In this document: piece after piece, positions 1-9,123 of the stretch
How the letters are laid out: each line of letters begins with the position of its first letter
Position numbering within the stretch: the first letter of the stretch is position 1
NCBI GenBank assembly: GCA_018333075.1
Contig: BORH01000002.1
Location: 1 to 64,000, forward strand
From: Heyndrickxia sporothermodurans
Lineage (GTDB): Bacteria > Bacillota > Bacilli > Bacillales > Bacillaceae_C
Reading direction: 5' to 3'
DNA: 64,000 nucleotides
The notes under the pieces: generated by a model
The model's database searches: none
What the model saw: the letters and a program-made list of their open reading frames with translations, nothing else
What the model was told of the DNA's origin: nothing
Program-made: the position numbers and the translations under genes

Positions 1-1
1 C

Positions 2-109
2 CTTGAACTTTTCGATTATGTTAATTGGTACAATAATATTCGTTCGCACAGCACACTTGGCTACTTAAGCCCGGTTGCTTATAAATTAGCCCTTAAAAAA
101 GTTGTTTGA
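2..109 (+). pseudogene. IS3-family transposase (OrfB), C-terminal fragment
   Basis: The frame that starts at base 2 is open to a TGA at 107-109. It reads as the end of an IS3/IS150-type OrfB integrase, with the hallmark WYNNIRSHSTLGYLSP segment followed by a short Lys-rich tail. Only the last 35 residues lie in the window, so the gene may be intact beyond the left edge. It abuts an MFS transporter fragment, which suggests the element inserted into, or deleted part of, that gene. Confidence 0.75.
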
Positions 110-515
110 TTTAGTGTTGACATACCAATATTTAAGTTTTACTTTATCGATTTTTATGATCATTTCAGGAGTTCCAGTCATGCTCGAAAGCTTTCAATTG
201 AATTTCGTCATTTACGCTTGTTTTTACAGTGTCGTCATGTTCTTTTTTGGAGTAGTCATAGCACTTATTGATATCCCTCTGGCATATGTATTACAAAAAG
301 AGATTCCAGATGAATATAGGGGGAGAGTTCTAAGTATTGTTCTAAGTATTGGGAAAATGATGCTTCCTGCTGCAATGCTATCATCAGGAGTTCTATTAAA
401 TTTAATTCCTACTTATGTCATTCCTGTTGCAGGGGGATTGTTATTCTTACTGTTTAATATGCGTTCTTCGAATAAACTGAACATTGAACTAACTTCAGAA
501 AATAAAAGTACTTAA
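110..515 (+). pseudogene. MFS transporter, C-terminal fragment
   Basis: An open frame of about 135 codons has four hydrophobic stretches. It contains the cytoplasmic-loop motif QKEIPDEYRGRVLS, which is typical of macrolide-efflux-type MFS permeases. A full MFS protein has about 400 residues and 12 membrane segments, so only the last third is present. There is no ribosome binding site at its first possible start (TTG at 102), which lies inside the transposase end. It is best read as an MFS gene cut by the neighbouring insertion sequence. The specific substrate cannot be told. Confidence 0.6.
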
Positions 516-665
516 TTGGTTATTCTTCAAATTCTGGGCATTTTCCTTTCAAATATTCATATCAAAATTTACTTTAGATTAGTCACTTTGAACCGTGTCG
601 CGAGTAGATGATGGGGAAAAACAAAAGTGCTTCAAAAGAAATTGTAGAAAAGGTCCGATACGAAA

Positions 666-691
666 AAAGAGTAGAATGATATCTACTCTTT
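666..691 (+). terminator. Rho-independent terminator
   Basis: The arms AAAGAGTAGA and TCTACTCTTT form a perfect 10-bp stem with a short AT loop, followed by a T-rich tract. A tiny open frame of 23 codons (608-679, starting MGKNKSASKE) runs into it. The hairpin probably ends the transcript of the MFS fragment or of that peptide. Confidence 0.6.
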
Positions 692-1416
692 ATTTTTGTT
701 TTATTTAACTAACAGACCTTGAGTTAGCTTAACAAATATTGAATTAATCCTAATTTTATTTCTAGAGGGTAAAAAGAAAATATGTTATAAAAAGTCCAGT
801 TTAACTGCATATTTTTTATAACAATTGTATTTTTTAAGGACTTTATTATTTGTTATAAACTTATTATTCGTGAACACTAGCTTCAAATCTCTATCGAAAG
901 GAAAATGTTCCCCATGAGCGAAACTATTCTGTTCTCTTCAAACTTCCAAAGTAAGTACAAGTTGAAACAAAAGGTGTATGAAATGGAGCAAAAAAACTAA
1001 GGGGATTAGCAGAATGTATGTCTGCTATTAAATATTTGAAAATACTAGGAGTGGGGTCGTTAAAATGATTTTTGTCAATTTAAAGATTATCATCTTGCCT
1101 AAATATTCTAAGAAGACTTCGCTCACTCTTAATTTTAAGTCCGGGCAGCAATAAACTACATAACGGGTTCATCTCGTAGCAGAAAATCAACCATTATAGA
1201 AATAACTGATTACTCCCTCGAATCGGGAAGTTATTCCATTCCTAAGATTGTTCCAATTAGACATTCTTCTTCCCCAAATAACAAAATACAAACATGCTCA
1301 ACTGTGAAAAAATAAAATGTCCATATCAGATGGAAAATCACCTGAAATGTCCATTTATGGTGTCAGGCACTTAAAATTGGCACTTAAAATTGGTGTATTT
1401 TTTTTAGAATTTTACT
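692..1416. other. Gene-free stretch with a small tandem repeat
   Basis: No credible coding frame was found on either strand. The only structure noticed is a 13-bp tandem duplication (GGCACTTAAAATT at 1366-1378 and 1379-1391), just after the motif GGTGTCAGGCAC. The rest is AT-rich sequence that looks like decayed DNA. Confidence 0.4.
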
Positions 1417-1460
1417 TTGACAGATAGAGTAATTTGAGTTAGTATTACTCTATCTGATAG
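1417..1460 (+). promoter_or_regulatory. Sigma-A promoter overlapped by a 12-bp operator dyad
   Basis: TTGACA (1417-1422) is followed after exactly 17 bp by TAGTAT (1440-1445). A perfect inverted repeat occupies this promoter: AGATAGAGTAAT at 1422-1433 and ATTACTCTATCT at 1444-1455, with a 10-bp spacer. A repressor bound there would cover both promoter elements. No regulator gene is adjacent. The likely target is the ABC transporter that starts 240 bp downstream. Which family of regulator would bind is not known. Confidence 0.6.
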
Positions 1461-1701
1461 AATAATTATTTTTACGGAAGGTGAATTATGATCAGGAGGA
1501 TTTTTATCCATTAGTTTCACTGCAAAATTAACAGGGGTATCGCTTTAAGTGTCAGAATGTTCCGATATAGACTAATAACGTTTTAGACAGGGGTCTATAT
1601 GCTAAAAAGGGAATTTTAGTGTGACTATTTCTACACTTGTAGAAAACTGAAAATTACGTCAGTTCAAATTTCAAAAAATACTATACGAGGAGATGTAATA
1701 G

Positions 1702-2406
1702 GTGAAAAAGTTAATCGAATTCAAAGAAATAACGAAAGAATACAAAATAGGAGAAGTGCCAATCATGGCCCTTGATGGAGTTAATTTTTCCATATCAGAA
1801 GGAGAATTCGTAGTTATTTTGGGTGCAAGTGGTGCCGGTAAAAGTACAATTTTGAATATACTTGGCGGTATGGATACGGCTACCTCAGGTCAAGTGTTTG
1901 TAAATGATCAAGATATAACAAGATTCAACGAAAAAAAATTAACAGAATATCGCGGTGAGAAAGTTGGATTTGTAATTCAATTCTATAACTTAATTCCGAA
2001 TTTAAACGCTCTCGAAAATGTTGAATTTGCCACTGAAGTATGTAAAAACCATCTGAATGCTAAAGATATTTTACATAGAGTTGGATTAACGAATCGCATT
2101 AAAAACTTCCCTTCCCAGCTCTCTGGAGGAGAACAACAAAGAGTTGCTATTGCTAGAGCTGTTGCAAAAAATCCTTTACTTTTACTCTGTGATGAACCAA
2201 CTGGGGCATTGGATTATATTACAGGTAAGTCCGTCTTAAAGCTTCTTCAAGATCTGAACAAGGAAACGAAAAAGTGCGTGGTCTTGGTCACACATAATTC
2301 CGCAATTGCTCCTATGGCAGATAAAATTATAAAGGTGAAAAGCGGAAAGATAGAAAGCATTACGATTAATGATGAAAAGCAAAGCGTTGAAGGGATTGAA
2401 TGGTAA
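1702..2406 (+). CDS. ABC transporter ATP-binding protein, MacB/LolD type
   Basis: This is the ATPase subunit (234 aa) of an ABC transporter with an FtsX-type permease, in the family used for peptide or lipoprotein-related export and antimicrobial-peptide resistance. Walker A is GASGAGKST (residues 41-49). The signature [14 protein letters not shown] starts at residue 140. Walker [14 protein letters not shown] is near 159-171, and the switch histidine is in VLVTHN (H198). The start is GTG with AGGAGATG just upstream. The stop overlaps the permease start by 7 bp, so the two are translationally coupled. All catalytic motifs are intact, unlike most neighbouring genes. The substrate is unknown. 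Confidence 0.9.
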   Translation: MKKLIEFKEITKEYKIGEVPIMALDGVNFSISEGEFVVILGASGAGKSTILNILGGMDTATSGQVFVNDQDITRFNEKKLTEYRGEKVGFVIQFYNLIPNLNALENVEFATEVCKNHLNAKDILHRVGLTNRIKNFPSQLSGGEQQRVAIARAVAKNPLLLLCDEPTGALDYITGKSVLKLLQDLNKETKKCVVLVTHNSAIAPMADKIIKVKSGKIESITINDEKQSVEGIEW

Positions 2407-4733
2407 TGATGAAATTATTTTTAAAATTATTAAGGGATATCAAACAATCGATCGGACAGTTTATCGCGTTTGTGTTGGTTATAGCAGTTGGCGCTTTTTT
2501 CTATGCAGGACTGGTCACGTTAAGCGATAATCTTAGTGCTTATACGAGGGTTTACTTTAAAGAGCATAATTTAAGCGACTTGAATGTCTACTACAGCCAA
2601 ATTTCCAGGCAGGACGTTGCACGCTTAAGCGAAATTCAAGGTATAAACAAAATCGAAGGACGGTACACCTTGGATGCAACGCAAGTTTTTGGAGATATGA
2701 AAGCTAACTTAAAGCTACATTCAATCCCTACAAATAATGAAATTAATACACCTACGATAATTAAGGGCAGGATTCCGTCCCAAAAGGATGAAATTTTGCT
2801 AGATTCCCATTATGCGAAAGAGCATCACTACCAAGTCGGTGATCAAATTCAAGTAAGTGTGAATGACAAAAATGTAACCTTCAACATCAGCGGTTTGGGG
2901 GAGAATGCGGAATATGTCAAAAAGAATTTAACCCAAGACCATAAAACTTCTGGATTTGCGTATATGATTGAAGCGGCACTGCCTGAAATCGTAGGTGGCC
3001 GGTACTATAATGAAATCTTGGTTGATGCTAAGGAAGGCTACGATATTGACCAATTGGGCCATGCAATTGAAGCGCAATCCAAAGAACTCTCCTATTTAAG
3101 CCAAATTAGTAAAGAGCGGACATTCAGTTATTCTCAAATACAACAAACAATCTACAATAATAAAATGATGAGTAAAGTTATCCCACTTATTTTCTTTATA
3201 ATCGAAGCGATTATTTTGTTCCTTACCATGTCGCGAATCATTGATTCGCAAAGAAATCAAGTAGGGACCATGAAGGCTTTGGGTGTAAAAAACAGAAACA
3301 TCATGCTTCATTATATGGGTTACCCAGTGCTGGCAGGGATCATAGGCTCCATCCTAGGTTATGTCATAGCCGCTAGTGTATTTATTCCAATGATAGTAGC
3401 GAAGGGGGGAAAATCTAGATCGCTACCTGACATTTCCTACTCTCTATCTATACCTTCTGTGCTTATACCCATCTTTTTCTCAAGTATGTTCGGAATCGTG
3501 GCTTGTTACTTAAGTACCAGACCTATTCTACGGGAACGAGCAGCTATGGCGATGCGTCCAAAACCACCTAAGAAGATGAAGAAATTGTTCATTGAAAGAA
3601 TTTCGGGGTTCTGGCGTCATATCCCCTACAGCTACAAGATCATTTTGAGAAATATATTTTTAAATAAACCAAAAGCATTAGCAAGCTCCGTTGGTATTGT
3701 GTTGAGCACGGTTTTATTGATCACCGCTTTTGGTACTCAAATGGGATTGTTGCAAGTAGCTGACGAGATTGAAAAGGTGAACACCTATGATTTAAGAGTC
3801 GATTATAAGAAAGGAACAGCTCCGAATACGTTACAACTGCCTACAGGCGTCAAAAATAGTTATGATTTATCCTCCTTTCCCGTGGAATTCATCAAAGGGA
3901 ACGAGAACGAAAATGCCACATTAATTGTTACGGAAAAAGAAAACAATCTTATTCATTTCTTTGATGAAAATGGAAAGCGGGTCTCTTTGAAAGACAGTGG
4001 GGTACTAATACCTAAATCTTATGCCGACAAATATCGGATTACAGTAGGAGATAGCATCCAAATCAAGTTCACCGCGCCAGAATTTGCTAATAAAACGGTT
4101 GATATGAAGGTTGTACAAATTTCCACCCAGTATTCGAGTCCATCGTTTTATTGCACGCGGGAGTATCTTAAGAGCCTTGGCATAGACTACAATCCAACTT
4201 CGTTATTAGTGGAAGCAAGTAACGCCACAGACCTTACAAGCGTTCGTAATTTCTTCGAACAAAATCAACAGATAGATGCAATTGCAGATAAGAATGATTT
4301 AAAGAAATCAGCGCAATATATTTTGAAGCAAAATAGTTTTATCTTTATCATGTTTATCATTAGTGCTGTCGTTCTTTCCTTCGGCGCCATCTATACGATA
4401 TCCTCCATAAACATTTATGAAAGAAATCGTGAGCTGGCCACACTAAAGGTATTAGGTTATCCCAAGCATAAAATCAACCGGCTTATCTTCTTTGAGAATA
4501 TCATACTCACCAGCTTTGCTGTTCTCGTAGCGATACCGATTAGTGGCTACATGTATACCTTAGTCGTCAAGGCACTGTCCAGTAGCCATCAACAAATCCC
4601 AGATAAATTAAATATTTTTATCATGTTGATTTCTATTATTCTTTCGTACTTACTTACCATTCTGTCTAACTTACTGCTTAGGAGAAAAGTTTCCAAAATA
4701 AATATGATTGAATCTTTAAAAAGTATAGAATAA
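2400..4733 (+). CDS. FtsX/MacB-type ABC transporter permease
   Basis: This 777-residue membrane partner of the preceding ATPase has an N-terminal membrane helix (about residues 15-40) followed by a long extracytoplasmic domain. A first FtsX-type helix block is at about 260-375 (with VGTMKALGVKNR). A second extracytoplasmic region follows, and a second FtsX block at about 655-770 (with LATLKVLGYPKHK). This duplicated layout fits large lipoprotein/peptide-export permeases such as YtrF/BceB relatives. Methionine codons at 2400 and 2406 are both possible starts. The base composition is slightly richer in GC than the flanks, which may indicate transfer. Confidence 0.85.
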   Translation: MVMMKLFLKLLRDIKQSIGQFIAFVLVIAVGAFFYAGLVTLSDNLSAYTRVYFKEHNLSDLNVYYSQISRQDVARLSEIQGINKIEGRYTLDATQVFGDMKANLKLHSIPTNNEINTPTIIKGRIPSQKDEILLDSHYAKEHHYQVGDQIQVSVNDKNVTFNISGLGENAEYVKKNLTQDHKTSGFAYMIEAALPEIVGGRYYNEILVDAKEGYDIDQLGHAIEAQSKELSYLSQISKERTFSYSQIQQTIYNNKMMSKVIPLIFFIIEAIILFLTMSRIIDSQRNQVGTMKALGVKNRNIMLHYMGYPVLAGIIGSILGYVIAASVFIPMIVAKGGKSRSLPDISYSLSIPSVLIPIFFSSMFGIVACYLSTRPILRERAAMAMRPKPPKKMKKLFIERISGFWRHIPYSYKIILRNIFLNKPKALASSVGIVLSTVLLITAFGTQMGLLQVADEIEKVNTYDLRVDYKKGTAPNTLQLPTGVKNSYDLSSFPVEFIKGNENENATLIVTEKENNLIHFFDENGKRVSLKDSGVLIPKSYADKYRITVGDSIQIKFTAPEFANKTVDMKVVQISTQYSSPSFYCTREYLKSLGIDYNPTSLLVEASNATDLTSVRNFFEQNQQIDAIADKNDLKKSAQYILKQNSFIFIMFIISAVVLSFGAIYTISSINIYERNRELATLKVLGYPKHKINRLIFFENIILTSFAVLVAIPISGYMYTLVVKALSSSHQQIPDKLNIFIMLISIILSYLLTILSNLLLRRKVSKINMIESLKSIE

Positions 4734-4757
4734 AGCTTTTAAGGAGAGGGGACAAAA

Positions 4758-4889
4758 ATGGGCTGTTTCACCCTATACGATAGGAGCCATTGTCGAAATG
4801 GCGACTACAATCTTCGAATGGAAACAGCTTGGTACCCCATTGCAATCGATTCGTTTCTCTGCTACGGATTAAAAACATTTACAATGTAA
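4758..4889 (+). other. Short reading frame or remnant after the ABC operon
   Basis: Two overlapping frames compete here. One is a 43-codon ORF from ATG 4758 with a strong AAGGAGAGG eight bases upstream; its peptide is Cys/Trp-rich and matches nothing I recognise. One base over, 4759-4872 encodes WAVSPYTIGAIVEMATTIFE and further plausible residues to a TAA, which looks more like the end of a real but unidentified protein. Either a tiny peptide gene or a truncated gene tail is possible. Confidence 0.25.
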
Positions 4890-4892
4890 ATT

Positions 4893-5183
4893 TTGTTTAA
4901 CGAACAAATGATTCATTTTAGCGTGTTGGTAATGGAACAAATCTGTCACACATTGAGCCATAAGGGGGAAGTAACACTGAATAAATGGAATGCATTATTT
5001 GTGAATGATCCAGATAATGACTACAATTTAATTATTGAGTTAGAATGCGAGGAAGAAAATGTTGGTTATATTGTAAGAAAAGAAAATAGGATAGAGGTAG
5101 TTTTTTATCCAAGTGTAAATAAAATAACACTACCTTTAGAATGGTTAGAAAATGTATTGGACAAAGCAAAGCTAGAATTGTAA
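4893..5183 (+). CDS. Small acidic hypothetical protein
   Basis: This 96-residue frame starts at TTG 4893, or possibly at ATG 4908 (MIHFSVLVMEQ). It is acidic in its middle (ELECEEENVGY) and ends in an amphipathic helix (LEWLENVLDKAKLEL). It has no signal peptide or membrane segment. It lies in the same direction as the ABC transporter and ends just before a strong terminator. No family is recognised. The absence of a clear ribosome binding site makes the start uncertain. Confidence 0.5.
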   Translation: MFNEQMIHFSVLVMEQICHTLSHKGEVTLNKWNALFVNDPDNDYNLIIELECEEENVGYIVRKENRIEVVFYPSVNKITLPLEWLENVLDKAKLEL

Positions 5184-5191
5184 AGAATAGA

Positions 5192-5221
5192 TCCTTGAAA
5201 GACATCTTCGTCTTTCAAGGA
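5192..5221 (+). terminator. Strong rho-independent terminator
   Basis: TCCTTGAAAGAC and GTCTTTCAAGGA form a perfect 12-bp stem with a 6-base loop, followed by CTTTTT. It closes the transcript of the ABC transporter and the small acidic protein. Confidence 0.85.
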
Positions 5222-5522
5222 CTTTTTAGGTTTAAGAAGTGTCATGGCTAAACCGTAATTTACACATATTTTTCGCCATTTTACAGAGGCTTACTCTTTT
5301 TCTGCCATATTTAAGTATTTTACTAAAAAGTGTCTTACTATAAATAAAAATTCACTACTTAATCAATGAATGCTATTGCCGTATAATTCATCGACTAATA
5401 AAAGCAAACATTTATTTTGTGTGTAAAATAAAATATAATGGCACATTAAACTGGATTTAATTCTGCAATAATATACTATATCCCATTAAATTTTCAGATG
5501 TTTATTTTTATGAGAACACTGA
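5222..5522. other. Gene-free AT-rich stretch
   Basis: No coding frame, RNA-like fold or promoter that I would defend was seen. Confidence 0.4.
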
Positions 5523-6024
5523 AAGGAGTTTTCAATTAGAGAGGGTACATTATCAATCCAACGATCATTAGAAAGTATAGATCGGGTATCCACGCTCCGA
5601 ATCGGGAAAGCATATTCTGGACATGGACTCCTAATAGAATATCCACTTATTTCCTTTGATAAAGCTAGGAAACGGCTTGAAAAGTGGCTCAAAACTCCAG
5701 AAAAAGTTTCATGGCATGCCTGCAAAAGAAGTTTTGCATTACATTAAATATAAAAACGGGTTACTAAAAGAAGAAATTGATAAATACCTTTTAAATTGTG
5801 GATGGTTTCAAGATTCTTCACGTTATGCTTTTCAGCTTCAGCCAGAAGAGTTTATCCAAGTTCTGCTTGATGAAATGATTCGTTCTGGAGCTGCAAACTG
5901 GCATAACAATCATTTAATCGCCACAGCTACTTCTGTAGAGCCACAGAAGGAATGGATGGAAAAGAACATCAAGCCAAAAGATTGGCAAGTCAAGACATTC
6001 TTATATAAGGAAAAAAGTAAATAA
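5523..6024 (+). pseudogene. Metallo-beta-lactamase-fold hydrolase, C-terminal part, frameshifted
   Basis: Two overlapping frames join into one protein tail. The first (from 5523) reads SLESIDRVSTLRIGKAYSGH and continues through GLLIEYPLISFDKARKRLEKWLKTPEKVSWHA. The second (to 6024) carries MPAKEVLHYIKYKNGLLKEE and the rest. The SGHG motif followed by a helical C-terminal domain is the usual end of Bacillus MBL-fold hydrolases (about 300 aa). The catalytic HxHxDH half is missing upstream, and a frameshift lies near 5710-5735. A non-functional remnant is the best reading. Confidence 0.55.
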
Positions 6025-6175
6025 AAAAGTTTTAAACTGTTGGACCTTGCTTTTAAGTTCAATAATTAGTTTTTCTATAAAATTATTGAAATTAGGGGGA
6101 ATTTTAATGAGTTTACCCCTGTGGTTTGTTCGCAGTTACAGAGAAAATCTGAGCGATATAGGTTAAACAGTCGTT

Positions 6176-6340
6176 TCAGTGTCCTGAACCCGCAACAATA
6201 GATGCTTTTGCAGTAGTATCACCGTAAGATATCAATGAACTTACATCCACTGTAAGAGTATCCCAATATTCACCATCGGCGTCATCGAAAGCGTCATTTG
6301 TTTTATTCCAAAAATGGGGCCTTGGTATATGATGTGGTTA
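6176..6340 (-). pseudogene. Unidentified surface-type protein fragment
   Basis: On the minus strand a frame of about 54 codons with no start reads as a beta-rich tail (DDADGEYWDTLTVDVSSLIS) and ends in a Gly/Ser/His peptide before a TGA. The composition resembles an extracellular domain, but no family is recognised. It has no upstream gene, so it is probably a leftover. Confidence 0.3.
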
Positions 6341-6391
6341 TTCAACTAAGGAACTATCTCAATAATTTTAGTATCTTACTATATTTTTATT

Positions 6392-6437
6392 AGACTACTG
6401 AAATAGTCTTGACATTTTTAGACTATCGGAGTAGTAT
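6392..6437 (+). promoter_or_regulatory. Promoter with two BlaI/MecI-type operator dyads
   Basis: TTGACA (6409-6414) and TAGTAT (6432-6437) are 17 bp apart. Two related dyads flank the spacer: AGACTA-N6-TAGTCT at 6392-6409, which is perfect, and AGACTA-N6-TAGTAT at 6420-6437. The ACTA...TAGT cores match the half-sites known for BlaI/MecI repressors. The sites lie directly upstream of a blaI-like gene, so autoregulation is expected. Confidence 0.7.
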
Positions 6438-6487
6438 GTGTTTACAGGTTATTGCAATGATCTACTAATTTTAAGGAGTACGCGCGT

Positions 6488-6847
6488 ATGGAAATTAAAT
6501 TATTTGATTCAGAATTACAGGTTATGGATATTTTATGGGAGGAAGGTGATTTAACAGCCAAACAGATTTCTCAAAAATTAAATGAAAAAATTGGTTGGAA
6601 TAAAAACACTACCTATACAGTGATAAAGAAATGTATCAAAAAAGGAGCAATTGAAAGGATTGAACCGAACTTTATTTGTCATCCTATCATTGCGAAAGAA
6701 CAAATCCAAGAACAAGAAACAACAGAATTGATTGATAAAATGTTTAATGGTTCAACATCTTTATTATTTGCATCTTTATTAGATCAAAAAAAATTATCAT
6801 CTAGTGATATTAGTAAATTAAAACAAATTGTTAAAGATCTTGAGTAG
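6488..6847 (+). CDS. BlaI/MecI-family transcriptional repressor
   Basis: This 119-residue winged-helix repressor belongs to the family that controls beta-lactamase and related sensor operons. The N-terminal half carries the typical LQVMDILWEEGDLTAKQISQ helix-turn-helix opening and NTTYTVIKKCIKKGAIER recognition region. The C-terminal helices (about 80-119) would dimerise and hold the protease-sensitive segment. The start follows AAGGAG. It is 9 bp upstream of an M56 sensor peptidase gene, forming a two-gene operon behind the dyads at 6392-6437. No beta-lactamase or PBP gene is nearby. Confidence 0.85.
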   Translation: MEIKLFDSELQVMDILWEEGDLTAKQISQKLNEKIGWNKNTTYTVIKKCIKKGAIERIEPNFICHPIIAKEQIQEQETTELIDKMFNGSTSLLFASLLDQKKLSSSDISKLKQIVKDLE

Positions 6848-6856
6848 GGATAAAAT

Positions 6857-8074
6857 ATGAATATTATACAAATGAGCTTAGACGCTTCTATCCTACTTTT
6901 TGGTGTAATGTTAATTAGGTTATTATTTGTCAATAAACTACCAAAGCTAACATTCTTAATTCTGTGGGGAATAGTTGCATTAAAACTTATCATTCCCTAT
7001 TCTTTTTATTCAAGACTTGATTTTCGACCAATGCTGCAAAATTTATTTTCTAATATCACTAATACAGAAGGTTCAGGAAATATACAAGATGCCATTCAGG
7101 TTTCACAAACGCAAAATACCTTATATAACCACTTTTTACTTGCTATAAAGAGTGACTTAGTTTTATCAATATGGTTAATTGGTGTATTCACGATCTCTCT
7201 ATTCTTTATCGTATCTTATATTAGATCTTATAAAGAATTTCAAACAGCAATCCCACTCAAAAATAATTCTTATCTTAATGAATGGCTACGAGATCATAAG
7301 TTAAAGAGAATTATTCAAATCTCTGTGTCAGATAGAATTACAACGCCTTTAACATATAAACTTTTTAAACCAGTGATTATTTTTCCTAAATCAACAGATT
7401 GGAACGATGAAAAAAGCATTCAATTTGTTCTTGCCCATGAATACGTTCACATCAAGCGAATGGATGTATTATGGAAAGTAATATTGACTATTATTTTAGC
7501 TCTGCACTGGTTTAATCCACTTGTTTGGATTATGTATTATATCGTTAATAGAGATATTGAATTGTCATGTGACGAAAAAGTAATTCGACAATTTGGAGAT
7601 GAAGCAAAATCAGAATATGCTTTATCTCTTGTAAATATGGCTGAGAAAAGTCATAAAATGATCCCTCTTTTTAATAATTTTAGTAAAAATGGAATTGAAG
7701 AAAGGATTGTATCTATAATGAAATTAAAGAAAACAACGATTTTTGGAGTATCATTTGCAAGTGCATTAGTTGTAGGAGGCATTACTATTTTTGCTACAAC
7801 TGGACCAGCTTTAGAAGCTACAAAAGAAGAATCAAATCAGGTGGAGAAAAATAAAGATGTAAAACTAGAGAAGGACAGACAAAGTGTAGTTGAAATCAAT
7901 GGTAAAGAAGTAAAAAACAATTCAAATAACCCTGTTCTAGTAAAGACAAGTGAAGGGGGTAATGAAATCTCGAAAGAAGGAGAGAAAATTATATACAAAG
8001 ATAAAGATGTATCACATGAAAAGAATAACACAGACAGCACTGGTTATTATCGATTAATAAAAGATAAAGAATAG
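6857..8074 (+). CDS. BlaR1/MecR1-type M56 family membrane metallopeptidase without a penicillin-binding sensor domain
   Basis: This 405-residue integral membrane protease probably relieves repression by the adjacent BlaI-like protein. Several hydrophobic helices are visible (about 9-50 and 100-122). The zinc motif HEYVH is at residues 194-198 with a downstream ELSCDE. A further helix is at about 285-305. The last 100 residues are hydrophilic, Lys/Glu/Asn-rich and likely extracytoplasmic. Classical BlaR1 is about 585-600 aa, with a C-terminal penicillin-binding domain that is absent here. The inducing signal is therefore not a beta-lactam by that route. Confidence 0.85.
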   Translation: MNIIQMSLDASILLFGVMLIRLLFVNKLPKLTFLILWGIVALKLIIPYSFYSRLDFRPMLQNLFSNITNTEGSGNIQDAIQVSQTQNTLYNHFLLAIKSDLVLSIWLIGVFTISLFFIVSYIRSYKEFQTAIPLKNNSYLNEWLRDHKLKRIIQISVSDRITTPLTYKLFKPVIIFPKSTDWNDEKSIQFVLAHEYVHIKRMDVLWKVILTIILALHWFNPLVWIMYYIVNRDIELSCDEKVIRQFGDEAKSEYALSLVNMAEKSHKMIPLFNNFSKNGIEERIVSIMKLKKTTIFGVSFASALVVGGITIFATTGPALEATKEESNQVEKNKDVKLEKDRQSVVEINGKEVKNNSNNPVLVKTSEGGNEISKEGEKIIYKDKDVSHEKNNTDSTGYYRLIKDKE

Positions 8075-8108
8075 TTTTAATAAAAATAACAGGTACATCA
8101 GAAAAAAG

Positions 8109-8153
8109 AAGTCTCAAGCTTTTCTTTAGGAAATATTGATAAACTTGAGACTT
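8109..8153 (+). terminator. Rho-independent terminator
   Basis: AAGTCTCAAG and CTTGAGACTT form a 10-bp stem with a 25-base loop, followed by TTTTAG. It ends the blaI-blaR-like operon. Confidence 0.65.
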
Positions 8154-8297
8154 TTTAGGACATAAATTAGAAAAGGGCAAAGCTTATAAGATTCAGGGCG
8201 TACAGATGAAATTAGCAATCTTGAATCGTGCACAAATATGTACATAGATTAATCCATGCTACTAGAAGTTGATAAAAGGAGTAACTAGTTTTATAAT

Positions 8298-8315
8298 TAT
8301 CTTGGATTCGAGATA
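8298..8315 (+). promoter_or_regulatory. MhqR-type operator (site 1)
   Basis: TATCTTGGATTCGAGATA is a near-perfect 18-bp palindrome of the form described for the quinone-sensing repressor MhqR (TATCTCGAATTCGAGATA). It lies 20 bp upstream of the mhqR pseudogene and would have served autoregulation. Confidence 0.7.
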
Positions 8316-8334
8316 TTGACAAGGAATGATCACA

Positions 8335-8725
8335 TTGGAAATTGAAAATCACAAAAATAAACAAGAAGAAGTAGAAGTGTCTCTTAAGTTATTTATCGTT
8401 ATGACTTGAGCTCTAAATTTAATTAAAAAACGTGTTATAGAAGATATAGATGTTTAGGATTAAACCCAACCGAATTTGCTGTTCTAGAATTACTTTACAG
8501 TAAAGGAGATCAACCGATTCAATAAATTGGCGAAAAAGCGTTGATTGCTAGCAGTAGTAGTACTTATGTGGTGGATAAATTAGAAAGAAAAAAATTATTG
8601 ATAAGAAAACCTTGTTCTAAAGATGGGCGTATCACAAATGTAGCACTAACTTCGATTGGAAAAAATTTAATGAATCGTGTTTTTCCTAAACATAAATTAG
8701 GTATTAAAGATATTTTTTCAGCCTA
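8335..8725 (+). pseudogene. mhqR: MarR-family repressor MhqR, broken
   Basis: Joined across two frames, the translation follows the Bacillus MhqR protein: VSLKLFIVM, then LGLNPTEFAVLELLYSKGDQ, then ASSSSTYVVDKLERKKLLIR and the C-terminal dimer helix. The likely start is TTG 8335. In-frame stops occur near 8407 and in PIQ*IGEK, and a frameshift lies near 8455, so no full-length protein can be made. MhqR senses quinones and represses dioxygenase/nitroreductase genes, whose remnants follow. Confidence 0.75.
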
Positions 8726-8808
8726 AGATATGAATGACAAAAAGTTATGATTCAACAACAAAAAAATTAGGATATACTGTTAAGGATTGATAAATTTTTT
8801 TAAGTATT

Positions 8809-8826
8809 TATCTTGAATTCGAGATA
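8809..8826 (+). promoter_or_regulatory. MhqR-type operator (site 2)
   Basis: TATCTTGAATTCGAGATA differs by one base from a perfect 18-bp palindrome. It lies upstream of the nitroreductase and dioxygenase remnants, where the mhqNOP promoter would be expected. Confidence 0.7.
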
Positions 8827-8948
8827 TAATAATTCGAAATAAAATTCGGTAGCAAATTAACAATAAACGCGTTAGTAATGATAACAAAATAACGTATTTA
8901 ATTTGGAGAAATAGTATATGTTGGTTGAAAAAGAAAAAGGGTGGGATA

Positions 8949-9071
8949 CTTGCACTATTATATGATTTGTTTCCAACAAAGTAAAAGATGGTTTTAAATA
9001 TTAGTGAAGAATATGAAGTGGTTCTGATGATATCATTTGGCACAGAGAAAATGGATAGTAGAAAACCATAA
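8949..9071 (+). pseudogene. Nitroreductase (MhqN-like), C-terminal remnant
   Basis: The frame reads LALLYDLFPTK, a stop, then KMVLNISEEYEVVLMISFGT and a short tail. This follows the end of flavin-dependent nitroreductases of the MhqN type (EYEVVLMI.LGTEK). The upstream two thirds are missing and there is an internal stop. Its place between an MhqR site and an MhqO-like gene matches the mhqNOP order of B. subtilis. Confidence 0.55.
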
Positions 9072-9123
9072 GGTGATCAAAAAACTGTCAGTAACTAATA
9101 ATTTTATTTGGAAGTGATTTAAT

